This document shows positions 7,583-16,071 of a stretch of 64,000 bases of DNA, piece by piece. The notes under the pieces were generated by a model. It searched no databases and was not told the origin of the DNA. It saw only the letters and a list, made by a program, of their open reading frames with translations. How positions within the stretch are numbered: position 1 is the stretch's first letter; every line of letters begins with the position of its first letter. Both the position numbers and the translations under genes were made by a program. Source of the DNA: Bacteroidota bacterium (lineage in GTDB: Bacteria > Bacteroidota > Bacteroidia > UBA4408); contig JADKHO010000004.1 of the NCBI GenBank assembly GCA_016721765.1, positions 868,001 through 932,000 of the forward strand. Direction: 5' to 3'.

Positions 7583-8017
7583 ATGGGAACAACAGAATTG
7601 CGCGTTGAAAAAATTTTAAATGCACCTATAGCTCATGTTTGGAAAGCATTTACGGATAAAGCAGAAATGAAAAAATGGTATTTCGACATGAATGCTTTTG
7701 AAGCAAAAGTTGGATTTGAATTTCAGTTTATCGGCACCGATGGAGATTGTAATGAGTTTGTACACCTTTGCAAAATAATTGAAGTGATTCCATATAAAAA
7801 GCTCGTGCACTCATGGAGTTACAAAGGTTATGCTGGCGAATCAATATTGACTTTGGAGTTTTTTGAGGAAGGTGCAAACACCCGAATAGTGCTTACTCAC
7901 GCAGGTTTAGAAAGCTTTCCATCTGACCATAAAGCCTTTGCAAAAGCAAACTTTGAAGCAGGATGGGCTGAAATTATCGGAAGTAACCTTCCTAACTACT
8001 TGCAAAAAAACTTTTAA
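7583..8017 (+). CDS. SRPBCC / AHSA1-like protein (4 of 4)
   Basis: This 144-residue START-like domain opens with ELRVEKILNAPIAHVWKAFT and contains KMKKWYFDMNAF-type and SWSYKGYAGESILTLEFFE segments, ending in a helix with ANFEAGWAEIIGSNL. It is separated from the other three SRPBCC genes by the repeat-filled interval and may have its own promoter, though none is obvious. Function is inferred only from the fold. Confidence 0.87.
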   Translation: MGTTELRVEKILNAPIAHVWKAFTDKAEMKKWYFDMNAFEAKVGFEFQFIGTDGDCNEFVHLCKIIEVIPYKKLVHSWSYKGYAGESILTLEFFEEGANTRIVLTHAGLESFPSDHKAFAKANFEAGWAEIIGSNLPNYLQKNF

Positions 8018-8101
8018 TGGGTAGATAACTTACTTCTAATCGAATTGTGCTGCTAATACTCCATTTTATTCTACAAACAGTTTTATTTTCAAGATAAAAT
8101 T

Positions 8102-8109
8102 TATCTTTG
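8102..8109 (+). promoter_or_regulatory. Possible -7 element for the T9SS protein at 8137
   Basis: TATCTTTG matches the Bacteroidota TAnnTTTG -7 consensus and lies 27 bases before the start codon. No convincing -33 TTG is visible at the usual distance, so support is partial. Confidence 0.4.
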
Positions 8110-8136
8110 TCTTTGAAATTTTATTCCATTTACTAC

Positions 8137-9066
8137 ATGAAAACAAAATTATTTTTAAGCTTTTTAGTGGCAATTATTCTTGGGTTAACTCCAACATCCC
8201 AAGCACAGTTAAACACTTATTTCCAAAACAATCCGGTATGGCAGGTGCACAGTAATTGCAGTGTTGGCGGACCTTGCTATATGATTGAAGACTATAATTA
8301 CTATACTAAAGGTGATACACTGATTGACTCTTTAATGTACGTTCAAATCTTTAAAAAAGGACAAGGTTATTTCGACTGGCAAGCGCCATTTCAAAATCCA
8401 GGATGTATCGGAACTTATGCATATATTGATACTGTTGCACATTATTTTGTGCGTTCAGATAGTCGTGTAGTTATGATCAGACAGCCGGGCGATAGCATGG
8501 AACGATTGCTGTATGATTTTAATTTGGCCATTGGTGATACCTTGCCCATTAGCTTTAATAATTTTTTTAGAGACATAGTTGTATCCGGCATAGACAGTGT
8601 GCTTACCCCTAACGGATATATGAAACGTTTCGCTTTAACAGGTGCCACTTGGAGCCAATACTTAATAGAAGGCATTGGACATTCAAGAGGATTTACGGAA
8701 CCATTAAAAGCCCCATTGGAATGTGCTTATACGCTTAGTTGTTATGGAACTAATGATTCATCCTTTTATCCCGCTGCAGGAGCTGGATGCACCATTGCCA
8801 TTGGCATTGCAAAATATCCACAGAAAATAGCATTATCGGTTTTTCCAAACCCATTCAGCACCAGCACAACTTTTCAATTTGATGCAGCACTTAGGAATAC
8901 TGAGCTAAAAGTGTATAACATTTATGGGCAATCCACTTCCATTAAAGTGGCACAACCCAACGGAAAAATTGTGTTGCAAAAAGGAATGTTGAATTCAGGT
9001 GTATATTTTTATGAATTCTTGCATGAGAATCAAGTAAAAGCCAGCGGTAAATTTATTGTTGAATAA
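8137..9066 (+). CDS. Secreted protein with T9SS type A sorting domain
   Basis: The protein begins with a signal peptide (MKTKLFLSFLVAIILGL, cleavage after about residue 24, ending SQA-Q). About 210 residues without a recognised domain follow, with four or more Cys (for example CSVGGPCY near residue 42). The final 80 residues are a type IX sorting tail: SVFPNPFSTSTTFQF, ELKVYNIYGQ, LNSGVYFYEF and KFIVE at the end. It should be exported across the outer membrane and attached to the surface or released. The ATG at 8137 is preferred over an in-frame TTG at 8107 because it opens the signal peptide. Function unknown. Confidence 0.88.
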   Translation: MKTKLFLSFLVAIILGLTPTSQAQLNTYFQNNPVWQVHSNCSVGGPCYMIEDYNYYTKGDTLIDSLMYVQIFKKGQGYFDWQAPFQNPGCIGTYAYIDTVAHYFVRSDSRVVMIRQPGDSMERLLYDFNLAIGDTLPISFNNFFRDIVVSGIDSVLTPNGYMKRFALTGATWSQYLIEGIGHSRGFTEPLKAPLECAYTLSCYGTNDSSFYPAAGAGCTIAIGIAKYPQKIALSVFPNPFSTSTTFQFDAALRNTELKVYNIYGQSTSIKVAQPNGKIVLQKGMLNSGVYFYEFLHENQVKASGKFIVE

Positions 9067-9093
9067 ATTTCCAGTTTCGGTACAATTTATTTC

Positions 9094-9134
9094 AAAAAAA
9101 AGCCTGTATGGATTGCCCATGCAGGCTTTTTTTT
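9094..9134. terminator. Bidirectional intrinsic terminator
   Basis: An 11-base stem (arms 9101-9111 and 9117-9127, one G.U pair, loop of 5) is preceded by a run of A and followed by a run of T. It lies between two convergent genes ending at 9066 and 9188 and can serve both. Confidence 0.85.
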
Positions 9135-9187
9135 GAAGCAGAAAATTATAAATCTCAAGTCAGAAAAAATTTCAATTCTCTTTCATC

Positions 9188-10081
9188 TTACATTTTGACG
9201 AAGGGAAAAACCTGTATCGAATCGGTTGAAATCATTTTCAGGACATAAAACCCTTTAGGTAAATTCGCTACATCCACTTGATTTATTGCAGAGTTATTTA
9301 AACTACTTTGAGCGCTTAGAATGTTTCCTGCAAGATCTAAAACTACGACATCCATTTTTTGAGTGTCAGCGTGAGTATCTGCAATATTAATTTTATTTAT
9401 CACCGGATTAGGAAAAATGCGCACACTGTTCTGCTGTTTTAAGTTGGCTAATGCAGTTACGTTTCCTACAAAAGCTAAATTATCGATATATAAATAATCG
9501 CCATCAGTAGGATTAGCACCGCTCGCTGCAAAGGTAATAATGCAACTGTCAGGAGCTGAGAAATCTGAATATACCAGTGGAATTGTAAAATTTGTCCAGC
9601 TCATTGCCATTCCCGATAGCACCAGGTGAGCACTTGCAACAGGCATTCTCATTTGCATTCCCATATCCCATCGCGTAAGTTGAACATCCACGCTACCTTG
9701 TGAGCTACCAAAAATCATGTGTTGCCATTTGCCGGTTAAACTAGCCGGTTGTTGATTAAATGCGAATCCGCTTTGAGGCTGCATTGTGGTAGTATTAATT
9801 AGCCCGCTTACCGCGATTCCCGGAACTACTCCCATACCGGAAACGCTTTTACTTGTGAGCTTTAAATAAGCAGTACCAGGACTTCCGGGAGTACCTTTAC
9901 CACAAGTGAAAATCCCCATAGGAAAAGTTAAGCTATTTAAGCAACTCCAATTATCTGGTGTTACATAACTTCCTTGATTAGTCCAATTCTCGAATCCGGC
10001 ATTTGGAATTGATTGAGCATAAAGTAATGTACTTGTCATCAAAGCAAGCAAATTAAGTATAAGCTGTTTTTTCATTTTCAA
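9188..10081 (-). CDS. Secreted protein with PCMD-like region and T9SS type A sorting domain
   Basis: A signal peptide (residues 1-22, ending LLYAQ) is followed by SIPNAGFENWTNQGSY...PDNWSCLNSL. The opening NAGFENW resembles the putative carbohydrate metabolism (PCMD-type) and similar jelly-roll domains of Bacteroidota, and the YLYIDNLAFVG segment near residue 200 closes that domain. The last 80 residues are a sorting tail: VRIFPNPVINKINI, VVVLDLAGNI, LPKGFYVLKM. It is probably a surface protein handled by T9SS; a carbohydrate-related role is only suggested by the fold. Confidence 0.85.
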   Translation of the reverse strand: MKMKKQLILNLLALMTSTLLYAQSIPNAGFENWTNQGSYVTPDNWSCLNSLTFPMGIFTCGKGTPGSPGTAYLKLTSKSVSGMGVVPGIAVSGLINTTTMQPQSGFAFNQQPASLTGKWQHMIFGSSQGSVDVQLTRWDMGMQMRMPVASAHLVLSGMAMSWTNFTIPLVYSDFSAPDSCIITFAASGANPTDGDYLYIDNLAFVGNVTALANLKQQNSVRIFPNPVINKINIADTHADTQKMDVVVLDLAGNILSAQSSLNNSAINQVDVANLPKGFYVLKMISTDSIQVFPFVKM

Positions 10082-10213
10082 AATAATTATTAAACTAAAA
10101 TTAATTTATGTCCATTGCATCTTATTGCATTGATACGAATCGTGGTGATAGTTGATTTTATTCACAACAGAAGTGAATGATGCTAGAAGAATGAGGTGCA
10201 AAATTAGGCTGAA

Positions 10214-10597
10214 TTATTCAGTTACAGCAATATCCAAATTCTGCTCATCTTTTCGATCCTTACGCTTAATATTTATGGATTGCCCACCATACACCGGAGC
10301 TGAAATGGAGGAGTCGTATCCGACCGAATATAAATAATATTTTCCTTGCTTTAAACCTGGAATTTTCACATTGTCTTCATCCGCTTTACCTTCAAAGGTT
10401 GCATCATAACTACTAGTAGAGGACCCCGGAGAATCTTGCGTATCAAATTTTACAAAAACAGTTGCACCATAAATTGCCTTGCCATGATGCTTTGGAAAGG
10501 CAACAACAGTAGCATCGCCGCCTAAGCCCGGTTTTTTACAGGATTGAATTGCCAATAATGCTAGGAGTGCTAAAGCTATTAATTTATTTTTTTTCAT
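10214..10597 (-). CDS. Small lipoprotein, 127 aa
   Basis: The N-terminus carries a lipoprotein signal with lipobox LAIQSC, modified Cys at residue 20, followed by KKPG. The rest resembles a single small beta-sandwich with a GKAIYGATVFVKFDT strand and a GLKQGKYYLYSVGYD segment, similar in pattern to carboxypeptidase-regulatory or transthyretin-like domains. It lies 78 bases downstream of the diheme peroxidase gene on the same strand and could be its last co-transcribed partner. Function unknown. Confidence 0.75.
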   Translation of the reverse strand: MKKNKLIALALLALLAIQSCKKPGLGGDATVVAFPKHHGKAIYGATVFVKFDTQDSPGSSTSSYDATFEGKADEDNVKIPGLKQGKYYLYSVGYDSSISAPVYGGQSINIKRKDRKDEQNLDIAVTE

Positions 10598-10675
10598 TTG
10601 ATTTGAGTTTTATAATTTAGATTAGGGTTAAATTTGTATTTCACTATTTTATAAACGAAAGCTATAAGAAATTGT

Positions 10676-11677
10676 TTAATCGGAAAGTGCTTTCAAAAAA
10701 TTTACTAAATCAATTTTTTCTTGTACTGTTAAGTTCAATGGCTTTAAGAGCGCACTCTTGTTAAAATGTGCTTTTCCACCTGTATTATAATGCTCTACCA
10801 CATCTTCTAAAGTTGCTAAACTTCCATCGTGCATGTAGGGAGCAGTGTAGGCAATATTTCGCAATGATGGAACTTTAAACTTTCCCACGTCACTGTGCAA
10901 GGTAGTGATTCTGGCGCGACCTGAATCTGCGTAATTTAAATACAGTCCATTATTTTTAAAACTGTTATCTGTAAAATTGTATTCCCCATGACAATGAAAA
11001 CATTCTCCACGTTCACCAAAAAACAAGGTCATTCCATTTTGTTCAGAGGCGGATAAAGCAGCTGTATTCTGATTGTATTGATACTCATCAAACTTCGATT
11101 TACCACTAAATAAAGTTCTTTCGTAACATGCAATAGCACGGGTCAATGCAAACACTGAGGGGGCTTGATCGTAGGCCTTATTAAAATCATTTTTATAGCT
11201 TTCGATTCTATTAAGCCGATTAACAACGAGATTTACATCAAAGTCCATTTCATTATGCGCATCAATAGGTGCAAGCACCTGCTGTTCCAAATTTGGCACT
11301 CCACCATCCCATAAAAAATAGGGTTGATAGGCTGCATTTATAATAGATGGCGCATTTCGTGTTCCTAGCAAACCATCAATGCCCAAGGCTACTACTAAGC
11401 CATCCGTAAAATGCAAATTATCTTTGTGGCAACTTGAACACGAAATACTGCTGTCTCTTGATAAAATAGGATCAATAAACAATCTTCTTCCTAATGCGAT
11501 TCTGTAGGCAGTTGGCAAATTATCGGATGGAATTTGAGGATAGGGAAAACCCATCGGAACAGTGAGTGTGAGCTCTCTCTTACCTTCTTCAATTTCCTCA
11601 ACAACTGCTTTATCCTTTTTGCATGAAAAAAAGACAGATGCCAGGAAAGTCAGCAATACGAACAGATTAATTTTCAT
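10676..11677 (-). CDS. Diheme cytochrome c peroxidase, MauG/MbnH-like lipoprotein
   Basis: The protein has a lipobox (FFSC, Cys19) and two c-type haem sites: CSSCH at residues 80-84 and CFHCH at 226-230. This is the arrangement of the bacterial cytochrome c peroxidase / MauG family, and the length of 333 residues is normal. Conserved blocks such as LGRRLFIDPILS, GTRNAPSIINAAY and VPSLRNIAYTAPYMHDGSLATLEDVVEHY are present. It lies immediately downstream of an MbnP-like gene, the pairing seen for MbnH-MbnP in copper-related loci, where the diheme enzyme modifies its partner. A periplasmic or surface haem enzyme is certain; the MbnP partnership is inferred from context. Confidence 0.92.
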   Translation of the reverse strand: MKINLFVLLTFLASVFFSCKKDKAVVEEIEEGKRELTLTVPMGFPYPQIPSDNLPTAYRIALGRRLFIDPILSRDSSISCSSCHKDNLHFTDGLVVALGIDGLLGTRNAPSIINAAYQPYFLWDGGVPNLEQQVLAPIDAHNEMDFDVNLVVNRLNRIESYKNDFNKAYDQAPSVFALTRAIACYERTLFSGKSKFDEYQYNQNTAALSASEQNGMTLFFGERGECFHCHGEYNFTDNSFKNNGLYLNYADSGRARITTLHSDVGKFKVPSLRNIAYTAPYMHDGSLATLEDVVEHYNTGGKAHFNKSALLKPLNLTVQEKIDLVNFLKALSD

Positions 11678-11776
11678 TTTATTTCTTTTTGAAAGCAGGT
11701 GTTTACAATGAAAGCAAATTTTAACTTATCTTAATTTATTTCAATCAAAGTAAAGCACCTGCTTAGGTATAAATTC

Positions 11777-12547
11777 TTATTCAATACTCATCGCGCCTGG
11801 AAAATTGTTTGCGATTTTAGTTGCCAACATCATGTTATCCATGGTGTGTGTTTGCTGTTCGCTTCTCATATCCACATTCTGTAACACTTTTAATAAATCA
11901 AATACAAAGGCTATTTCTTTATCTGAACCGTTGGCCACAGTAAATGCACTTGTACTAAAATTCATGTTCCGTTTAAATGAATCCATTCCAATGTGATAAA
12001 AGAAAGGGCAATCGGCAGGTCCATTCGCAGCGGCAGTAGTGTCACATACACCTTCCACCTTGAAAAATATATAACCCGAACTCCAACTCCAGTGAATACT
12101 TGGCGTTTGAATTGCAAGCGGATTGCCTGTTGCATAGGTAGTTGGATCAAGATGGTTAGTGGCAGAATCCAATCCCAAAATGAATTTTAAGCCTTTGTAG
12201 TTTCCAACCGGTACCATTCCTAAATCATAATCTTGTTGCGAAGGTTTGGCAAGTAATACTTTTCCTGAAAGCGCCAATTCACTTCCATCTTCTTTAACCA
12301 GCTTAATGTTGGATAAATAGTACCTGAAATCGGCTAAAATAAATTTTCTTCCGGAAGCCTGGGTATATGTATTGGTGTAATTAGCCAATTGATTCCCAAC
12401 TTGGTTATGTATATGAAATTTTAAATTTTGTTCCGCATTTTCTGGAATTACTTCCTCTGAATTGTCTTTATCCTTTTTACAACCTGTAAAAACAACTGCT
12501 AGCACAGCAGTTAAAATAATCATTGATTTTAAATTTGTTAGGTTCAT
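11777..12547 (-). CDS. MbnP-like copper-associated lipoprotein
   Basis: A lipobox (FTGC, Cys23) is followed by KKDKD and a domain that opens with LKFHIHNQVGN. It contains the blocks FILADFRYYLSNIKLV, GNYKGLKFILGLD and IHWSWSSGYIFFKVEG, which are characteristic of the MbnP family (256 residues here). MbnP proteins occur beside diheme MauG-like enzymes; in methanobactin loci a Trp of MbnP is oxidised to kynurenine and copper is bound. Two conserved Trp in the HWSW motif and several His near the C-terminus (QQTHTMDNMM) are present. It stands 99 bases upstream of the diheme enzyme gene. Assigned by motif; copper binding itself is inferred. Confidence 0.85.
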   Translation of the reverse strand: MNLTNLKSMIILTAVLAVVFTGCKKDKDNSEEVIPENAEQNLKFHIHNQVGNQLANYTNTYTQASGRKFILADFRYYLSNIKLVKEDGSELALSGKVLLAKPSQQDYDLGMVPVGNYKGLKFILGLDSATNHLDPTTYATGNPLAIQTPSIHWSWSSGYIFFKVEGVCDTTAAANGPADCPFFYHIGMDSFKRNMNFSTSAFTVANGSDKEIAFVFDLLKVLQNVDMRSEQQTHTMDNMMLATKIANNFPGAMSIE

Positions 12548-12575
12548 TTTTTAGTATTTTAAAGTTAATAAATTA

Positions 12576-13577
12576 TTAGTTAAAAGCATAACCCAATCCT
12601 GCAATAATGCGATACTGCATGTGGGGTTGTGCACCATTTAGTTGTTGACTTGTGGGCAGATGAAACGCCGCACTTAATGAAAATTTCCGATAATATACAT
12701 CGAGCCCGGCATGTGCTAAAAGAACAGCCCCACCGGAGTTTTCGAGTATATATAATTTATATAAATCCTTACCGGCTTGTTCAAAGTACATGCCTAAGGA
12801 GGGATACATAAAAAGCTTCGCCTTATTGAATTCGCGGTATACATTCAGATTTGCATTTAAGCGGTTGGAAAACTGAAAACGATACTTATCGCGCGAAGTA
12901 ATCATATAAGATGCATTCACATTCATTCCCCATTTTTTATACTTGGCCAGGTAAGACAGGCTTGGCATTACATCCCAACTTCCGGTTCCCGGCTGATGTG
13001 TTTTCTCTAATGGATCCTCGGCTTCATCCATCTTTGATTTGCCAAGTGGAAATTTCACACCGGCTCCGGCCAGCAAACGCTGTTTAATTCCAACACTGTC
13101 CATAGCATTGAGATTAAAAAGCTGATACTGCGCAAGGAGTAATGGGTCGCCAAATCCTTGAACAGTGCTGCTTTGCTTCATTTCAGTGCCTTCTGCTGCT
13201 GATGATGGCTCTACATGGCTCAAGCGATTACCACTTGCACTTGTAGTAGAAAATGCATGAAAAGCATTATCACTCATACTTTCCACATTAACTACATAAG
13301 GTACAAAAACTTGCATTTGCAGTTTTTGCAAGGGATAATATTGGGCATACACTTCAATATTGCTGCGTGTTTCACTAAAATCGTGCGGACTTAAACTATA
13401 CTTCTCAAGCGTTTGATTATCCAAGTGAGAACCATAGTATACGGATTGGGTATAGCGTGTGCCAATTGTATTTTTTTTGTAATGAGGATTTATACCCAAA
13501 TAACAATTACAAAAATCACAAGCTATAGCAAATTGCGTCCAAACAATTAGAGAGAATAACACTATTAGTTTTCTCAT
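12576..13577 (-). CDS. Outer-membrane beta-barrel protein with Cys-rich N-terminus
   Basis: This 333-residue protein has a signal peptide to about residue 19 and then CDFCNCYLGINP (Cys20, Cys23, Cys25). It continues with amphipathic strands of alternating aromatic and polar residues and ends in an aromatic terminal strand, RIIAGLGYAFN. It resembles the transporter/alpha-amylase-type porins found beside MbnP and cytochrome peroxidase genes in this phylum. The Cys cluster at the mature N-terminus could bind a soft metal such as copper, or Cys20 could be lipidated. It lies upstream of MbnP on the same strand, 28 bases away, so it probably belongs to the same operon. Confidence 0.75.
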   Translation of the reverse strand: MRKLIVLFSLIVWTQFAIACDFCNCYLGINPHYKKNTIGTRYTQSVYYGSHLDNQTLEKYSLSPHDFSETRSNIEVYAQYYPLQKLQMQVFVPYVVNVESMSDNAFHAFSTTSASGNRLSHVEPSSAAEGTEMKQSSTVQGFGDPLLLAQYQLFNLNAMDSVGIKQRLLAGAGVKFPLGKSKMDEAEDPLEKTHQPGTGSWDVMPSLSYLAKYKKWGMNVNASYMITSRDKYRFQFSNRLNANLNVYREFNKAKLFMYPSLGMYFEQAGKDLYKLYILENSGGAVLLAHAGLDVYYRKFSLSAAFHLPTSQQLNGAQPHMQYRIIAGLGYAFN

Positions 13578-13629
13578 AAATTGATTGATAAGTATTATTG
13601 AATATCCATTCCGCTATGCGGCAAACGGA

Positions 13630-14049
13630 CTAAGAGATAAGCGTTAAAGACGCTGCAGGGGGATGAAAAAAGGAGAGCAACACCTCTTGAGGCTTTATTT
13701 GGAGGTAGTTGAAGTGTATATTAGAAATGGAATACAATTGAATAAAATCCAATTGTTCAGAATAAGCCTGATAATATTGTATGTTTTCAGTCTTATCTTT
13801 TAAAGGAGAGGTCGGAACTTGCTCCTTTTTATCTTGAGCTATTAATTGCTTACGCAGATGACAGGAACCATTGCATTGCAACTTCGGCTTAGCTTTATTT
13901 TCGCAATATTTAGCGGTAATGTACTTTTTATTCCATTCGTAATGCGCTACAATAACAATACTGCTAAAGCTTTGTAAAAGCACACCTGATAAGACTAAAA
14001 AAGCAATTATATATTTCAATTTATAAATCTTTGGTACAAAGTTAAACAA
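13630..14049 (-). CDS. Membrane-anchored protein with CEN-x8-CNGSCH motif
   Basis: One membrane segment (residues 12-35) is followed by YITAKYCENKAKPKLQCNGS, with Cys49, Cys59, Cys63 and His64. I recall many short Bacteroidota proteins with this Cys pattern, all uncharacterised, often near copper or haem genes. The remaining C-terminal half is not recognisable and ends in a hydrophobic LLSFFHPPAAS tail. It is the first gene of the minus-strand run that contains the barrel, MbnP-like and MbnH-like proteins. The Cys/His motif and context suggest metal or redox work in the periplasm, but this is inference. Confidence 0.7.
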   Translation of the reverse strand: MFNFVPKIYKLKYIIAFLVLSGVLLQSFSSIVIVAHYEWNKKYITAKYCENKAKPKLQCNGSCHLRKQLIAQDKKEQVPTSPLKDKTENIQYYQAYSEQLDFIQLYSISNIHFNYLQIKPQEVLLSFFHPPAASLTLIS

Positions 14050-14079
14050 TTAAAATCGCAAAATTGTGATTACAATCAG

Positions 14080-15468
14080 TTATTTTAATGACTTTAATTG
14101 GTTTTGGCTTAGATTATACTTCCACTTTAATTCACCATTTGCTGAATAGGTTTCGAAAGTTATAACCCGCTCACCTTTGTTTCCGCTGATTCCGATTTTT
14201 GAAAAATTATTCTCCAACAATAAGGAATTTTCTATTCTGTTGGGATTATTAAACTCAGGCTTATTGCTAATATTAAATATTCCGGAAGTGATGCTGGAGC
14301 AGGTAAAATCATATAAGGTATAAAAATTTGTGGGTGTATATTTTACCATTTCTGTGAAGTGTCGGTCTCCACTTAAAAAGACTACTCCGCTGATTTTATT
14401 TTCGATGATAAAACTCATGAGTTCGTTAAACTCCGATGGGTAAAAACGAAAGCACTCCTTATCGGCCATAGGGTTAAGCACTTGACCACCGGTTACAATA
14501 AATTTAAATACGGAAACACTCGAAATCAAACCATTCTTGAGCCAGGCCAGTTGCTGTTTTCCATAAAATTGTTTATCCGTATTGGGTTTACCATCAACAC
14601 TGTCCTTTAATTCATTTGGTGAGCGATAAAAACGATCGTCCATTAAAAAAAACTCCGCATCACTCCATTTAAACTTCGAATAAATTCCGGGATTATCAAA
14701 CTCTCCAAAAGTTTTATTGCCCCAATAGTTTTTGAAATTGGTAAGCGCATCTCCTTTCATTTCCCAGTATTTATTGCTGTCGTTGGGGCCGTAATCATGG
14801 TCATCCCAAATGGCAAAATTAGCACGAGTGGCTTTTAGTTTTTGCATTTCAGGAATTCTAAAATCATGCGAGTAGCGATATTTCATACCCCATTCTGAGC
14901 TAAAATCCGCTTCACGGTAATATAAGTTATCGCCATCCCAAATCATAAAATCACTAGGAGTATTTCCCATCGTTTCCAATATTTTGGGTGAAGCACCATA
15001 GGGTTTTCCGGGTCGGTCATAAAGACTGTCGTTTATATACGTGCAGCTTCCAAAAAGGAATGAAAAATCTGGCGCCGGTTTTCTCCATTCCCACAAATCC
15101 TTTGTTTTAAAGGTGCATGAGAAGGGAAACGTAATTTTTTTATCGTCGAGATATACTTCATATTCATATACTGTATTCATTTTTAAACCGGCCAACTCTA
15201 TCTTAATGGGATTAAATTTTTTTCCAAGCGGTCCTGAATAATTTTCACGCACCATAGCAGCAGTTGGCTTGTTTCCTTCCGGTGACGTTGTTTTTTCGCG
15301 ATACTGGAGCTGCACTTTCTTGACATCAGCACCAACCTCCATCCAAATTAACACTTCACGGTGTTCCACATAACCCAACATAGGGCCCGATATTAGTGAA
15401 GAAGCGGATTGTGCAAAACCAACACAATTGAATCCTAAAAGCAAAGCAATCAGCAGAAATTTTTTCAT
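14080..15468 (-). CDS. PhoD-like alkaline phosphatase D family protein
   Basis: The protein has a signal peptide (residues 1-19, ending GFAQ), an N-terminal fibronectin-like domain (SGPMLGYVEHREVLIWME, about residues 27-125) and a PhoD-like metallophosphatase domain. Metal-binding motifs visible are FGSCTYIND, MIWDGDNLYY, FAIWDDHDYGPNDS, MDDRFYRSP and LSGDRHFTEM. Such enzymes are phosphodiesterases or phosphomonoesterases acting in the periplasm or outside the cell. Length 462 residues is typical. Its stop lies 31 bases after the start side of the copper locus, on the same strand, but no link in function is evident. Confidence 0.92.
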   Translation of the reverse strand: MKKFLLIALLLGFNCVGFAQSASSLISGPMLGYVEHREVLIWMEVGADVKKVQLQYREKTTSPEGNKPTAAMVRENYSGPLGKKFNPIKIELAGLKMNTVYEYEVYLDDKKITFPFSCTFKTKDLWEWRKPAPDFSFLFGSCTYINDSLYDRPGKPYGASPKILETMGNTPSDFMIWDGDNLYYREADFSSEWGMKYRYSHDFRIPEMQKLKATRANFAIWDDHDYGPNDSNKYWEMKGDALTNFKNYWGNKTFGEFDNPGIYSKFKWSDAEFFLMDDRFYRSPNELKDSVDGKPNTDKQFYGKQQLAWLKNGLISSVSVFKFIVTGGQVLNPMADKECFRFYPSEFNELMSFIIENKISGVVFLSGDRHFTEMVKYTPTNFYTLYDFTCSSITSGIFNISNKPEFNNPNRIENSLLLENNFSKIGISGNKGERVITFETYSANGELKWKYNLSQNQLKSLK

Positions 15469-15503
15469 ATTAAAATAGTAGTTAAAGGTTTAATAGAATT
15501 AGG

Positions 15504-15932
15504 TTATTGATTATTAGAAGTATCAGCAGTTCCAGAAAGTTTCATTTTTTCAACAAACCAATCCGGCGGTGGACATGGCTTATTCGAGGCCATATTCACA
15601 AACACGAGCGTAGTGTTGCCTTTATTTAACAGCTCATTCGTTTCGCTTAAGGTTTCATACTCAAAAAATATCCGAGCGCCTTTCACTTCCGTTATGGTGG
15701 TTTTTATGGTGAGTAAATCATCGTAAAAAGCAGGCTTAAAATACTTAATATGATATTCCAGCACAGGAAGCATGATTCCCTCCTCTTCCATCTTGCGGTA
15801 GCTCAAACCCAGGTCGCGCAGTCCTTCCACACGGCCCACCTCAAAATACTGTGCATAATTGCCATAATACACGTAACCCATTTTATCGGTTTCGGCATAA
15901 CGAACTCTAATTTGTGTGAAAGAAGTAAACAT
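15504..15932 (-). CDS. Acyl-CoA thioesterase, 4HBT/YbgC-like
   Basis: This is a single hotdog-fold domain of 142 residues. The active-site segment RVRYAETDKMGYVYYGNYAQ, with the catalytic Asp of the 4-hydroxybenzoyl-CoA/YbgC type, and the following YFEVGRVEGLRDLG are clear. Proteins of this group hydrolyse acyl-CoA thioesters; the exact substrate cannot be read from sequence. A short low-complexity tail (SGTADTSNNQ) ends the protein. It lies 35 bases upstream of the PhoD-like gene on the same strand. Confidence 0.9.
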   Translation of the reverse strand: MFTSFTQIRVRYAETDKMGYVYYGNYAQYFEVGRVEGLRDLGLSYRKMEEEGIMLPVLEYHIKYFKPAFYDDLLTIKTTITEVKGARIFFEYETLSETNELLNKGNTTLVFVNMASNKPCPPPDWFVEKMKLSGTADTSNNQ

Positions 15933-16071
15933 GAATTTGGAATTAAAATAATGCCGGTAAAAATAAGTAAACTATAGGCGCTAATCCCAAAAATATTTTT
16001 CACATAATAGTAGCGAATGTGTTGATAAATGGCTATTATTGTAAGGCTCAAAATTGGCGCAATAACTTGTT

